Assembly: GCA_013396995.1 (NCBI GenBank)
Contig: VWZP01003839.1
Coordinates: forward strand, 958,815-1,022,814
Length of the DNA stretch: 64,000 bases
Reading direction: 5' to 3'
Source: Dicaeum eximium
Taxonomy: Eukaryota; Chordata; Aves; Passeriformes; Dicaeidae
The number at the start of each line of letters is the position of its first letter. The stretch's first letter is position 1. Below, one piece after another: positions 1-12,317 of the stretch. The notes under the pieces are model-generated. The model did not search any database. It worked only from the letters and a program-made list of their open reading frames with translations, and was not told where the DNA came from. The translations under genes and the position numbers were made by a program.

Positions 1-2168
1 GACAACATCTTTATTGCCAATACCACTACCATGGTAACAGCAAGAAAGGGCAAAAATTATAAAGCAGAAGAAATATGATCTGAAACAGAAAAAAGGAAAA
101 GAAAAAAGAACCCTTTCTAATCTATGTTGCAATGCTTTCTTAACCATAATATGCAAGGCAGGCAAAAGAAATTACCTGCAATAGGTTATTTCCTTGCCCA
201 GCCAGTCAGAAATGACTTGTAACATGCACGCAGCCTGTGATAAAATCAGTGTCACACGCAGAGGGTATACTTTTTGTCTTCAGAAAGGGACAAGAGATAA
301 GGTTTTTGCAGCTGACTAATATCTACCAGGCCAAATTTCACACTGCAATCTTGAACAGCTGTGTAGGTTTAGAAGAAGTAGGTATTTTTGATTTTTATAT
401 TTTTCCTTCAATCTGTCTTTTCTTCAAACATGCCAGAGCAGTTTTTAGATTATTAAACAGTTGGTTTGGCCACAGCTTCCTATCCCATCTGGTTTCTGGT
501 AGCAAATTCAATTCCTCATGGTGTATTTTCTCATTTTCAAAAACATTTCATTCTTCATAGCAGTTCAGCCCAAAGAGATACATAATGTTATTCCAATCTG
601 TAGCTATCAGGAGGGATGCAGTAAGAGTTAAGGACTGGCAAAACTCTGAGGTCTATCACTAGCTCCAGTAACATGATCCCTGGCCTGTGCTCTGGTCCTA
701 GCTGTCTGAGACCTCTCTGCTCATAGTGATGATAGGAGGAGAAAAAAGCCCTGGATGTAAATACTTTTCAGTTCCTACTAACCTCCTCTGGTGAGGAAAA
801 ACAAGACCATTCATAAATGCAGTGGTGACACCTAAAAAAGCATTTCTCTACTGATTGTGTTACTATTATTTTCTCTGGTGTGCAGAAAAAGAGAGATGCA
901 AGTTACTGGCACCTGTCAGTAAACTGAATCTCCACTAAGTTGTGCTATGTGTATTTCTGATTCAAATATATTTGGAATTTTTTTTTCTTCATAGTCAATG
1001 AAGAAGCATTTTGAATGTAATCAACCAAACAAATGTAACTGTGGGTAATGTGTTGATTTCATTTTACTGATTCCAGCTGTGTAGCAGCCTAGGGCATCAG
1101 CCAGATAGAAACAGGTTATTGGAGATCCAGCAGACTGGGAGACTTCCCCAGAAAGCCTTGATATATTTCAGCTGACCTTGAACATATTTTTAGTCAGGAA
1201 TAAAATAGATGAGATAGAGACCCCTGGCACCTTTTCTACAATCCACAAATAACAGAAAGTCAGAGTCCAAATCTTTGTTTTCTGTATAAAACCTAGGAAT
1301 GAATCCAGTCTTCTTGTCACAGCTGAATGATCATGAAGCAGATTAAACAGTTTAGAGACATCACTGAAAAGCGGCAACCTGTGCTTAGGTGTGATAAATG
1401 TGCACATACCATAGTCTGAGAAATTAAATTCTCAGAGAAATGAAAGAGCCTGGTAACTCTAGCTTGGGTTTGCACACTTTGTTTCCCAATCATCCCAGCA
1501 TATTTTATTCCTATCCTTCACTGCTTGGTTCAATCTGTGTCTTTCTCTGGATCTTCTCGTGTTAATATTTCATTTTAGCCAACACATTGGCAGGGATATT
1601 TTTACCAAGTACCTCTCAAAAGTTTCTGCTGCCTGTTGCTATTCTTGCTAATCTCTTAGTTTACTTTCTGCATCCTATGTTTCAAACAGCATCTGAAAAC
1701 CATGCTTGGGTGAGGTTTTTTTAGCTTTTAAAGGTGCTCAGACACTTCAGTAACAATAACGAATGAAGACTAATGAAGCTGAAGAGAAAACATGTATCAA
1801 TAGAATGAATTAACATTCTTCCATGGATGAGGTGAACATGATGAGGCTCTTCATACTCCTGTGCACCTCTCCTATATGGAAAACCTTCCCACTGCTTAAG
1901 TTGTGAGTGAACCCTTTAGGAGTCTAGGTCTCAGTGCATACAGGCACTTACCATTAAAAACCTAAACAATTTGTCAAGTATTCAAAGATATTTATGCATT
2001 CTAGAAAAAACTTATTCTAAGTCTTGACATGTATTTTCTTGCTTTATACAACTGAACACACCTCTCAAGGAGGCCAGAATCCCTATCTGTGACTCCTTCC
2101 AGGCTTAATCAGTGCTGCAGTGCTGAGCCCACTGGAGCCTGCTGCTCCAGGAGAACCTCCTCACTCAC
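1..2168. other. Intron sequence downstream of last visible exon
   Basis: This is intron of the minus-strand RPS6KA2 gene, from the gtgagt donor at 2163-2168 to the window edge. I see no exon in it in either orientation; short open frames such as 237-560 are unremarkable and lack any recognisable motif. No clear mobile element was recognised. Confidence 0.7.
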
Positions 2169-2245
2169 CCTGCCAACATGGTGTACAGCAGGATCCCCAA
2201 GCTCCAAATGTCACAGGCTGCATCATAACCTTGGCGTTTAAGGAC
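2169..2245 (-). CDS. RPS6KA2: RPS6KA2 exon: C-terminal kinase helix F
   Basis: This is the last exon visible in the window, 77 bases. It reads VLKRQGYDAACDIWSLGILL then YTMLA plus two bases of a Gly codon. It encodes the segment after APE including the DIWSLG helix-F motif. SLGILLYTMLAG differs from the SLGVLLYTMLTG form of RSK2, and AACDIW differs from the EGCDIW form of RSK1, which again favours RSK3. The acceptor is ttcccacag and the donor GG|gtgagt. The expected next exon (TPFANGPDDTPEE region) is not found in bases 1-2168 and must lie before the window. Confidence 0.96.
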
Positions 2246-3394
2246 CTGTGGGAAGGAAGGAGAGAGATGAAAATAGGTTAATCTGCATTCCTGAATTTTT
2301 AACTTCCAATCTACAAAAAGCACTGGTTAGTGGTTGTGTCTGCTGACATTCCCAGGGCTTAGCTGCCTATCTGCCTTGAACAGGTGGCTGCCTTGGGATC
2401 AAAATGTCCAGTAGTGCTATGGAGCAAGGCAAAGCCCAGGCTGAAATCAGCTGGTTAAACTCAGCACATCTTTCCCCTTCACAGTGAGAGAGATGAGTGC
2501 AGTTTGTTGGAGCTGGGGAGTCTGGGAGCTCCTCTGACCATCCAACACACAGCAAAGCAGAACAGTATTTCACTGTTTTAAAATGTTTCATAAAAAAACC
2601 CCAAAAGCTCATTAATAACTTGAAACACAGCCTCCTAACATAAAAGTTAGCAACAACACTGCAGATGCATCACAGGGCTAAATGGCAGTGATAAGTATTC
2701 CAACTGAACTCAGTTTGGATTTGATACAGCCAATGGATGCACACTGAAGCATATCTAATGTCAGACTAATGAAGATGCACGACAGCTGCAAAGACAGCAA
2801 AAAGCTTCTCTTACTTCTGTATAAAGAAAAGTGGGCACATTTAGACTGGAGTTAACAGCAGGCACCCCCTTTTCCCATGTGGCAAACAAGAGCCATGGCA
2901 GTCAGCAGAGATCTGACCAGTAGGTTCAGTACCAATACAGGATGGTAAGGTGCAGCAGTAAGGGTAAAGTCCAGATTTCATTTGTGCTAGTGCACACTAG
3001 AAGAAATGCCTACTGAGTCAGTGCAGGTCCAAGTGAAAGTGAAGTCACCAACTAAGCTCAGGGACCACCTCCATAACTTCCCACAAAAGCAAACTACCCT
3101 CTGTTTATTCAGTTCTGACACACAAGGAGTTTTATCCTCTTTAGCTAGACCAGTAGATACATCTTTTTGCAAAGCACATGGAAAAGGAATGTACAAATTC
3201 AGCAAGTCTTTCTTTGACCTGCAGCTTTATTACCCAGGAGTGATTTGAATATCTGAAGTCTATCACAGAAAAAAGAACAAATTCTGCTAAGGAAAAACAG
3301 TTTGAGAAAATGTTGCCTCAACAGATTTTATAAATGATGAGTGGCAAAGCAGCCATCTGCTAGGTATGCTGCTGAGCGAACATTTGCTACCTGG

Positions 3395-3507
3395 AAAAAA
3401 CCCCAACAAACCAAAAAAAACTCCCACAGCAAAAAACCCCAAACAAACAAATAAACAAAAAAAATATCCAAACCAACAACCAAACCAAACCAAACCAAAA
3501 AAACCCA
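3395..3507 (-). repeat. A/C-rich low-complexity tract (CCAAA-type)
   Basis: About 110 bases consist almost only of A and C on the plus strand, with irregular units such as aaccaaacc, aacaaac and accccaaac. The transcribed minus strand is therefore G/T-rich, with runs of three and four G. It is an imperfect simple repeat, not coding, although it keeps several frames open by composition. Confidence 0.85.
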
Positions 3508-5780
3508 GAGAAAAAGCCACAGTTCCTCCTGTTCACATAGTTGGTAAAATCATGGTCTGCTTCTCTCTCTTGCACATAATATAGAGGTTTTCTGGTTGAT
3601 TTATTTCTATTTCTTTAGTTCCTGCATTCATTCCCCCTCTATTAACATTAGTTTTTATGGGAAAAACTTTGCTATTTGACAAACTCAGTTGCTTCTTGCT
3701 CCACCTGTGAGACTGAATACCCAACATTTATCTTTTGCTGTGGTTGTTCTCATTGCATTTTGAACAGTTACAATTTCACTCCTCTGTTTTTCTCCAATAA
3801 CCAAGGACAATCAAGTCCAAGGTAAGTGACAGAAAAACGGGGCAGTGATGATACTTAGTGCAGCGGGTTAAAAAGAAGTGGTTACACAACCCCAAAAGGA
3901 TTAGGTCATTTCCAGAACTTAGTGGGATCTGAAATAGAGGCAGAAACTGGTTCTTAGTGCCACACCATAGCAGGACGTTTTGGGGATAATGAGTATCTTG
4001 GAGAGAATGATACCCTGGGTTCATCCGATTCTGAGAATGGCTCAGATATTTGTCTAACCCCCTTTTATTTCTGTAGGCTTTGACTTATTGGGTTAACAGT
4101 GTTATAAATAGAGTTTTTTTCTCAGTTGTAACAAGCAGGGATGTGAATGGGTACAAATGCAAATAAAAAAAAAAAAAAGTTAAAATCACAAAGCAGTAGT
4201 TCTTCACGAATTCTGCAGGAAAACTGCAGAATAAAATATTTTTACTTTATCCAGAAGCACCCTACTGCATCAGTAGTACAACAGCCCGGCTCTTTCCTCC
4301 TCGCATGCAGCACGACTCACACTAGGTGGCAGCGTGCCTCTTTCAGATAGCCTTCATCTTTGCTCCTGCTATCACCTAAACCCCAAATGAACTGTTTCCA
4401 AAGTAAAGGGAGAGCCAGGTGGGCAAACATGTCACCGCCCTCTTTGTCACCAGCTCAGCTGACTTTCTGCCTCCCTAATTAGTTTCATGAGCACGAGGCA
4501 GACGTTGCAGTCGGACTCAGACAGGGAAAGTCAAAGTCAAATCTAGGCTGGAGGGCAGCATTATATCACAGGTAAAGCATAAAAGCACTTAAGGCTTTAT
4601 GTAAGCTCTCTGCCAGTTCTGGTAATGTTTCAATTAATCTCCAATGTCTCCTGCATTAGCAGGACCTCTCTTACTCATCATTAATGTCTGAGAGTGTGAT
4701 TTCTGCTTTCAGTTCAAATCAGAAGAGTCTGATCACGAAAAGAGAAGAGCCCATAATGAAAAACAGCAACATCTACTTTAAGCATCTTGTACCTTGGAGG
4801 AAATCTGAGTGCTTCAAATCTTGCAAACATGATTTTTTTTTTTTGTGGTTTAGAAATTGAATGGCTGTGGTGCCACACAACTTTTTCAATCTACTTTGAT
4901 AAATTTTAAACAGCTCATTCCCATTTCTAAAATGGAAGCCTAACCAAACCATAATAAAAACTCCAAACCAATCTATCTTGGAAATGGAAGGGTTTTTTTC
5001 TCCTGAAGAAAATCTGTTTTGAATTTATACTCCCCTGGCAATGGTCTCTATATAACAAATTCTCCTTCTGATGCTGGAAGGCTGTGATTCCTGTAACTTT
5101 TGGTATCATGAAAGGATCCTGTACAGGATTTTTTTCTGTATTTTCATCCTATATTTTTCTGCCCAGTCACAGATGAACAGTGCATGGGAGAAAGAGATGA
5201 CTTAGAGAGAAAAAAAGATTGCTAGATGATAGCAACTGAGAGACACTGGTATTTGACAGTAGAGAACAGATGAAGTATTGAAAGACAGTAGTTTTTTTGC
5301 TTTCTTATAAGGACCAAAACAAGCAAAGGAAGACACTCATTTGAAGTAGTGTACTGCAAGTACTAAAATTTTTGATTTTCATCACTCCAAGAAATGGGTA
5401 ATTACTCAAGAAATTCTTCCTCCTTCATTGTGAGGAAGGCGATAGGAACATCTCATGGGTCAAATACAAGAAAGAGTCCAAGCCATGAAACACCTGTAAG
5501 ACCCAAGCCCACTCCTGCAGGGCTGCATGAAGGGGGCAGCCCTTGCCAGTGATGCAGAGCCACCTCTCCCTATGCTTGGGACAAGCTGTTTGGTCTTCCT
5601 CCACTTTCCTGTCTGTGAAAATGAGAAAGCATTTCCTACATCCCCCAGAACAGGGGGGGGTTGGTACTAGGAAAGCCCAAGAGGAGAGATGTTTCTTCAG
5701 CTCAGTGAAGTCAGCAATAAAGCTCTCACTTATTTCAGCATGGTAAGGATTCTGTGCAAGGATTTTTCTTTTCAGTTTTA

Positions 5781-5940
5781 TCACAGAATCATGGAATGGT
5801 TAAGGTTGGAAGGATCATATAGTTCAACCTCCCTGCTCAAGCAGGGTCCCCTAGAACACTCAGGATTATGTCCGGATGGCTTTTGCATATCTCCAGAGAA
5901 GGAGACTTCATGACGTTTTTGAGCAACCTGACATCAAAAT
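5781..5940 (-). mobile_element. CR1 LINE 3' fragment
   Basis: The plus strand begins tcacagaatcatggaatgg and continues with aaggttggaagg, ctgctcaagcagggtcccct and tatctccagagaaggagac. This is the reverse complement of the 3' end of an avian CR1 LINE, so the insert is in minus orientation, the same direction as the host gene. It is strongly 5'-truncated (about 160 bases), as is usual for CR1, and carries no coding capacity. Confidence 0.88.
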
Positions 5941-6261
5941 TTCCCTCTTAAGCCTTAATCCTGTTCTGATGCAGGGAATAGAGGGAAAGCAGTCTGATCA
6001 GAAGCAGCTAGAGGAAAAAAGGATATTTATCCCAGTAATGGGCCAAAGCATTGTGTGCACCAGTCCAAGACAGACACCAGCTTCTGTCAGGAGAAAAACA
6101 ACTGCTGTGACAGGACCAGGAATAGGAAAGTTATGGTAATAGAGGCTGTGCAAGTGCCAGTAGCCTGGTTTCTGCCTTGTTCCTCTTGTAAAGGCAGCAA
6201 GGGAGGAAGGACTGCTTCCTAGGACACACTCACTACTGCAGGCTTTGAAACGCGATCCTAC

Positions 6262-6423
6262 CTCGGGAGCGACAAAGTTGGCCGTGTAGCAGGGAGTCAT
6301 GAGCAGCCCGTTCTCCGCTCTGAGCTGCTTGGCAAACCCAAAGTCACAGATCCTGATGGAGTCTGGGTTTCCTGACTCATCCATGTAGAGGATATTACTT
6401 GGCTTGAGATCTCGGTGCACGAC
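6262..6423 (-). CDS. RPS6KA2: RPS6KA2 exon: C-terminal catalytic and activation loops
   Basis: This 162-base exon reads VVHRDLKPSNILYMDESG, NPDSIRICDFGFAKQLRAEN and GLLMTPCYTANFVAPE. It contains the catalytic loop (HRDLKPSN), the Mg-binding DFG and the whole activation loop of the C-terminal kinase. The Thr in LLMTPCYT is the ERK phosphorylation site that switches this domain on (Thr573 in RSK1). Both ends are phase 0. The acceptor is the less common AAG type (ttctttcttaag), after a good pyrimidine tract; the donor is GAG|gtagga. Ignoring the splice donor, the frame would read on about 260 bases into the intron. Confidence 0.97.
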
Positions 6424-7585
6424 CTTAAGAAAGAACAGTGAGAAACAAGTGAGAAGAGGAGGTCAGGGAGCACTGGGCTTGGCTGCCATTTCTCATCTGC
6501 TTGTTGGGGTAGGTCAAGTGCTCATGCTGAAAATATTTAAGTTTTGGAAAAAAAGTTACTTAAAAGCCTTGGACAAATTAAGGGGAAAAAAAATTAAAGT
6601 CTGTTAAAATGAGAAACAAAATGTTTGACAGCCTCTGTGGGTGTATTAAGATGGAGGCAGTTGCTCTAAGAGGAGACAAGTTCCTGAGGGTGGCCGAAGT
6701 GGGCTGTTGTACAAGGATCTTGGTGGCAGAGTCTCCTGGAGCTTGATGGCCCTGAATACTCAGCTGACAGGTGAAGAATAAATCACATCATGGGAGGAAA
6801 GTGTGTAATGGTCTTCTTGTGGCTGTCCATGTGAGTGGCTCACACCTGAAAGGAGGGATTAATTTCTTTCCTAATTTCAAAATGTATGCACACAATTTCA
6901 TGTGACTGTGTGTTTTACCAGACATGCTGAATTTCAGTAGTAGGAAAGCAGCCTTTATTTGTTATACCAAGACTGAAAAATTACCATGAAAGCATAGAAG
7001 CCAAAGCACAAAATGCACTATGTTTTAACCATGAAGCAGGAAAAGCAGTAAATATTTGATTAGTTATCCAAACTGCTTGTCCCTGAAATGTAGAAAAGGT
7101 GAGATTTTCAAACTGTTTTATATAAAGAGCTTAGACTTTAAAAGTCAGATTTTAACAGCATGTCAGAAGTCTTTCCCATCAGCTGCCCATGCTTCATTTG
7201 GAGAGCTGAGCATTTGATTTTCTACCTATCTGCTGATTCAGCTACCCTATTTGAAGTGTTGCTGAAAGTTCAGGTCCTGCAATAATGATTGTGATAAAAA
7301 AAAGGTCAACAACTAATATCTCAAGAAAGTTCATGAACTTGTAAATCACTGTAGTGTGGGAAAAAAATACTACTTTGACATGCTTCACTTCAGTGGAAAA
7401 TGGATAAAAAGCCAATGATTCGATTTCACAAACCAAATGTAATTATAAATATGGAGGTAGGTTTTTTTTGGGGGGGGAGGGCAACATGTTTACATTTCAG
7501 AGAAGGAAAATCATAAATATTTGCTATTTCAAGAAGTTGATTTTTAAGAAGGTTGATGCAGCCAAGCCAGAAAAGCAGCGCTTAC
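6424..7585. other. RPS6KA2 intron, 1162 bases
   Basis: The intron lies between the hinge exon and the catalytic-loop exon of the C-terminal kinase. I see no gene or recognisable repeat apart from a T/G run near 7459-7480. Confidence 0.75.
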
Positions 7586-7744
7586 GCCCTGAGAGTGTAG
7601 GTAGTCCACAGTCCTGGTGATGGTGCAGAGCACGGCGCTGGCCTCCCGCTCTGAGAAACACTTCTGCCGAAGGATGCGGTCCAGCAGCTCGCCTCCCCGC
7701 ATCAGCTCCATCACCAGGTACACGAATTTCCCATCATCATAGAC
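7586..7744 (-). CDS. RPS6KA2: RPS6KA2 exon: C-terminal kinase hinge, Met gatekeeper
   Basis: This 159-base exon reads VYDDGKFVYLVMELMRGGEL, LDRILRQKCFSEREASAVL and CTITRTVDYLHSQG. It covers the hinge and helices D-E of the C-terminal kinase. The gatekeeper is Met (codon at 7709-7711, in YLVMELMRGG). RSK1, RSK2 and RSK4 have Thr here, and Met is the known RSK3 state, so this is the strongest single residue for the paralog call. The acceptor is gctgctgcag and the donor GGC|gtaagc. The exon is GC-rich compared with the adjacent introns. Confidence 0.97.
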
Positions 7745-9197
7745 CTGCAGCAGCAACACAATTAATACATGTCCTGGACCCACCGACTTGGTAAAGGTTG
7801 GTCCTTTAATCACAGTGTTGGCTTGCTTGTGTGCGAAGTTGCAAGAAGAACATACCAGCAAATGTGTGGGAAATGGGCTTAAAATTACTTAAATCATCAC
7901 TTTTTTTCTGGTGTCTGTAGCAGGTTGCTGATTTGTCCACACAGAAATGTAGTTTTCCTGGTTTTCTATTATGTTAACAGAGCAGGCTCAGCTGTTAAAA
8001 ACAGCACCACTCCACATAGCCTCAAATGTCTGCTGGCTCTCACCCAAGCATTCTTCTCAGTAGTGTTCTCTCTTTCCACTTCCACAGGGTAACATTTGCC
8101 ATTTCAAATATCAATATTTCCCTTTGACTCATGATCAGCTTAAGAGCTGTATTATACTGTTGGCCAACACTTGCACCTAATGATATTATATAGTTTATAT
8201 TTGCAGTTCTGGTGAATATATTGTTGATATCAGATGCAAGACATATTTACATTCAATGTCAATGGCAGTTGGTAAGAAACATTTTACCATTTAAACTGGA
8301 GGACAACCGTTTTCATGTCATCATCCTTTATCTGGACTGCAGTAATAGGTAGTGTTATAGTCATCAATGCTAAATGTTTTTGGAAAGGAATAAAAAAACT
8401 TATTTTTCACAGATTTTGAGATACTCTTTAACACTTAGGAATTAGGTGAGACTTTCCTGAGGGCATGTGATTAGGAGGTTCTTATATTCTTATATAGTGT
8501 TCTCTAAGGTCTAAACCATAATGTACTGGCCACTCACAAAAGCAGGATTTTGTTCTGCAAACTCTGAATCTGACATGGTGTGGCCAAAGTAAAACACCTC
8601 TGACCAAAGGCCATGACTTCATTTAAGCATAGTAAAGGATTATTTTTCATATGAAGTGGTGAAGAAAAATACCTTAATGACTTCTCAGGCTGCTGGAGTA
8701 GAAGGCAAGTAGTCTCTGGCATTAAAACACCATTGGGGGGAATCCCAGTGACCCTATGAGCACTCCTCTTCCCAGAAAAGCAGATATCCCAGGCTGCTGC
8801 ACGGGAATGACTGCTGCTCAATAAAGATCATCCCCCTGCCCAGCAGCACCTCTGTGTGTATTCAACAGTGCCCCAAAACAGCCAGCTAGGGAGGTCTCCT
8901 TTCAAATAGTGCTGCAAACCCAGGCCCATTTTGTAATTCTCCAGCACTGTGCCCCTTTGTTTATTTATTTTTACTGCCTAACACAGTTTGTTAGGCAGTA
9001 ACTGGAGAATGCATAACCTGACCAAGCTTTCCAAATGCTATCCAGTAATTTGTTAAGTCACGTTTTTCTCCTTGATTTCAATGGGTCTGGTTTTAGCTCT
9101 GACCTTCAACTGAAGAATTTTCCAGACATGGACTAATAAGAGAGCTTGACTGTAAGGTGAAAATGATTTAATGCTGAAGTGCTCAAAGACTACTCAC
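7745..9197. other. RPS6KA2 intron, 1453 bases
   Basis: This intron separates the alpha-C exon from the hinge exon. Nothing beyond generic AT-rich intron is visible; the short frame at 8534-8821 has no recognisable feature. Confidence 0.75.
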
Positions 9198-9287
9198 ATC
9201 TTTAAGAGTAATGATGTTTGGATGCTGTCCATATCGCAAGAGTATCTCAATTTCTTCAGAGGGATCTCTCTTGCTCTTATCAATTAT
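9198..9287 (-). CDS. RPS6KA2: RPS6KA2 exon: C-terminal kinase alpha-C helix
   Basis: This 90-base exon, both ends in phase 0, reads IIDKSKRDPSEEIEILLRYG then QHPNIITLKD. It encodes the alpha-C helix and following loop of the C-terminal kinase, including the Glu in EEIEIL that pairs with the FAVK lysine of the previous exon. The acceptor is ttattccag and the donor GAT|gtgagt. DPSEEIEILLRYGQHPNI is nearly invariant across RSK paralogs, so this exon supports the family but not the paralog. It lies after the largest intron in the window (14,246 bases). Confidence 0.97.
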
Positions 9288-11729
9288 CTGGAATAAATGA
9301 AGAACAGTGTAGTCAAATACCAGTTACCAGCACTAAGCACAAACCAACCAATTCCTACTGTTTAAACAAATTACTATTCAAAATTCTTCTATTAATCATG
9401 ATTCTAGGAGAGGACAGCTCAAACCATGAGCGAATGAGAGCCATGCTGACTGTCTGCCAAAGCCAGATGGAGCAATAATTAGTTTAGATTCTGGAGGTGT
9501 AGGCCCTCTTTTTGATGCCTACAGTTCTGTTTACCCATAAATAATGGCAGTTACAAGAAGTGTCACTTAGAAATCGAACAACATTGAGAGTTTTAAAATA
9601 ATCATAGTTATAAAATGAACTCTTTGACATAAAAAAATTATAGAATCATAATATTGGCATATGCTTGTATATATGCAAATAAATTAATAGAAATCAATTG
9701 TCATATGTATTTGTCAGAAATGAAAATGTATGGACATTTATTGTCAGGGGAGATTGACTGGAAAGTATTGGTAATCACTTGGCTCTTTGGGCCAAGCTGT
9801 TGTAGTGAGCAACAGAGTGACCAGACATTGTATTTGGCCATGTAACCAAACTCTCCACCCATTCCTAAACTGGAAAAAAATCTGCTTCATAGATCACTTT
9901 TATGTAGTCAGTGTCTTTTGTCTTATTAGAAAATATAGTAAGACATACATGCAAACTTTTTAGTTTTGTAGCAGCAGGTCTTCGAACAACATGACTCCTG
10001 CTGCTTAGAGACCACCACTGCATGGAAAACCATCTATCAGGAGAGCACTGACTTCTCCTCAGTGATTCTGGTACCTATGTTTGGTGTGTCAGGCAAAGAG
10101 CTTTAGTCATTTGTCCAGACGTTGCAGATTTAAATGATAAATATGGAACAAAAAATCATCTTAAGGGAAATCTCTGCATTTTGGAATCTCAAAAGTAACT
10201 GCACAGGAAATGGTGAAAGACTCATTCTACTAGAAACTCATTAGGAGTACACAATTTCGGCTCTATTTCTTCTTGCTAGAAAACAACAGCAGTACTTTTG
10301 AATAACAGGTTTACCAAAGAGGAATGGGTGGCATTTTCAGAAAATCATTTCCATTATTGCCTTGGATTTCAAGGCTTCCAAACTTAAATGTGGTTAGTTC
10401 TCTCCAAGAACTAGGCACAGAGCACAGATTTTAAATGATGCTGTTAGCAGGGAAAAAACAGCTTTTTAAAAATCTCTTCTGCTAATGAGGATAAATGGCT
10501 TCCTGCTTTTTTATAAAATGCATGCATTTTTCACGGTTTAATTATGGTGATACAAATTCAAGCACATGAGTAGAATCTTATGCATTAGCCATAATAATGC
10601 ATAATTGAATATAAATCAGAGGTTTCATAGTCATGACGACTGGCACGTATGAGTGGCAATAATGATGGCCATGGTGATTGTCCATGGCTCAGGTATGCCT
10701 CTGAACCCATATCAGTGATTTGATTCTGAATTAATAGAAGTGTGACAAATGGAAGTGCAACAGGCAGCTGATGCAAGTACATGGTTGTTGTCCACATTTG
10801 AATAAATAAAGGAAAAGCTCAAGAACAGGTGAATGAAATAAAAATTTCTGCTGTTGTTCTCCCAGTTTAGTTGAGACATTGTCAAGAAGCCAATGAAGCC
10901 CTGATCTGCTGATCTCACTGACTGCATGTGAGTACAACCACAGTGACTGAAAGTGTCCCACTCAACCAGTAAGCCTAACATACAAAAAGATCATCAAGGC
11001 CACTTCCTGGGCTACACTGATAAACCTCTTGTCAAGTTGCTGGGGTAACTCACATGCCTGTTAACTCCCTGTTAGCACCTGCCTGCCTTGTGCAAACCAG
11101 CAGAACCTACTGTGGCAAGTACTGCCCCAGTGTGAAGTACCACTATCACTGTGCTGCTGTAGCAAGCTATGTATTCCAGATTCCTTTTCTGTTGCAGCTC
11201 CCTGTGAAAGGAAATATCCAGAGCTGTGGAAAGCTTTAAGTGACTATTAATAATTCAGGACTATAAATGCATATATATGGCCTAAAAAAATCCAAACCAA
11301 AAATTGTCTCAGCTATTGGCAGAACTAAAACCAACACAACCCGAAGCACTCTGCTACTGATGTAGTAGTAACAACAGCAGATGATATTTAATGCTTCTAA
11401 TTCACAATATGCTATGTAAATACAAATTGCAAGACAGTCCCACTAAATATGCATGCTTTTTGTTTTAATGTGTGTGCAACCTGTGATACAATGATTACAT
11501 ATGATGCCTTACATTTTAGCTTTCATAATTTTCAGATTCTGAAAATTTAGTGTGTAACTCTGAAGTTCATATAAAGTGTTAGCAAGTTCTCTTCACAATC
11601 TGGTTAGACAAAACCATCCTTTTCCAGCCTGAGAACCAAGGACATCATTGCAGCTTCAGGCCCAAAAAATGTAAACAATGGTGAATTGAGGAGAGCAATC
11701 TGGGAGGATGAGACTTCATAACCTGAAGC

Positions 11730-11947
11730 TGTAATTGGACAATTGACCCCAATATGTAAATGGACCAAAACTTATAAAAGTGTGAAAACCCATGACCAGT
11801 TGTCCACCTTGTGTCCATCTTAGGCAGAGCCATGGCTGGGCTCTTGTACTGCCCAGGGTGTATCCTTGGAAGGCCTTTTAATAAATTGCTACTTTATTCC
11901 TTTAACACTGTCTAGCCTCTGTTCCAGGTCAGCCTCTCTAGGCATCA
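11730..11947 (+). mobile_element. Solo-LTR-like element, copy A
   Basis: About 218 bases match copy B near 43.3-43.5 kb in the same orientation. Visible landmarks are a TATA-like cttataaaag at 11771-11780, AATAAA at 11880-11885 and a shared end tctgtctagcctctgttc...ggcatca. The TATA-to-polyA spacing of about 110 bases fits a retroviral LTR, and the two copies lose similarity just after ggcatca. The 5' boundary is uncertain and may lie upstream of 11730. No internal retroviral sequence or primer-binding site follows, so it reads as a solo LTR or LTR remnant. Confidence 0.65.
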
Positions 11948-12317
11948 CATGGACAAGCTGCCCAAACTTCACCACTGACCACTGCACTGTCAGAGCTGTA
12001 AAAGGACCCACACAATTCCTCTCAGTCCCTGGGCAGTCTAATTGGACAGACCAGAACCATTTTTCTCCTCCACAGCAAGAGATCACTGTCACCCTGACAG
12101 GCACACCCTTCAGTGTGCCTGTGACTTACACTTGGCCCATGACTGCTAAAGAAGCAGAGGAGGTGTCTGCTTCAACTTCACCAGAAATCTCTCTGCAGTT
12201 CAGACTGGCTGCAGAATGCACAGTTTCTTTAAGTTGCAATGGCCACAGCAGTCCATTAAATATGCCCCACAGCTCCACTGTGATACTCAGCTCTCCTGAT
12301 CTTCCTTTTCACAAAGC

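Larger units (their letters stand above)
2246..6261. other. RPS6KA2 intron, 4016 bases
   Basis: This intron separates the HRDLKPSN/activation-loop exon from the helix-F exon. It holds an A/C-rich low-complexity tract near 3.4-3.5 kb, an A-run near 4160-4180 and a CR1 3' fragment near 5.8-5.9 kb. The remainder is unremarkable AT-rich sequence with short chance frames. Confidence 0.75.

Noticed and set aside
9637..9660. atagaatcata, resembling a CR1 terminal octamer
   Set aside because: The match is too short and is not followed by CR1 body sequence.
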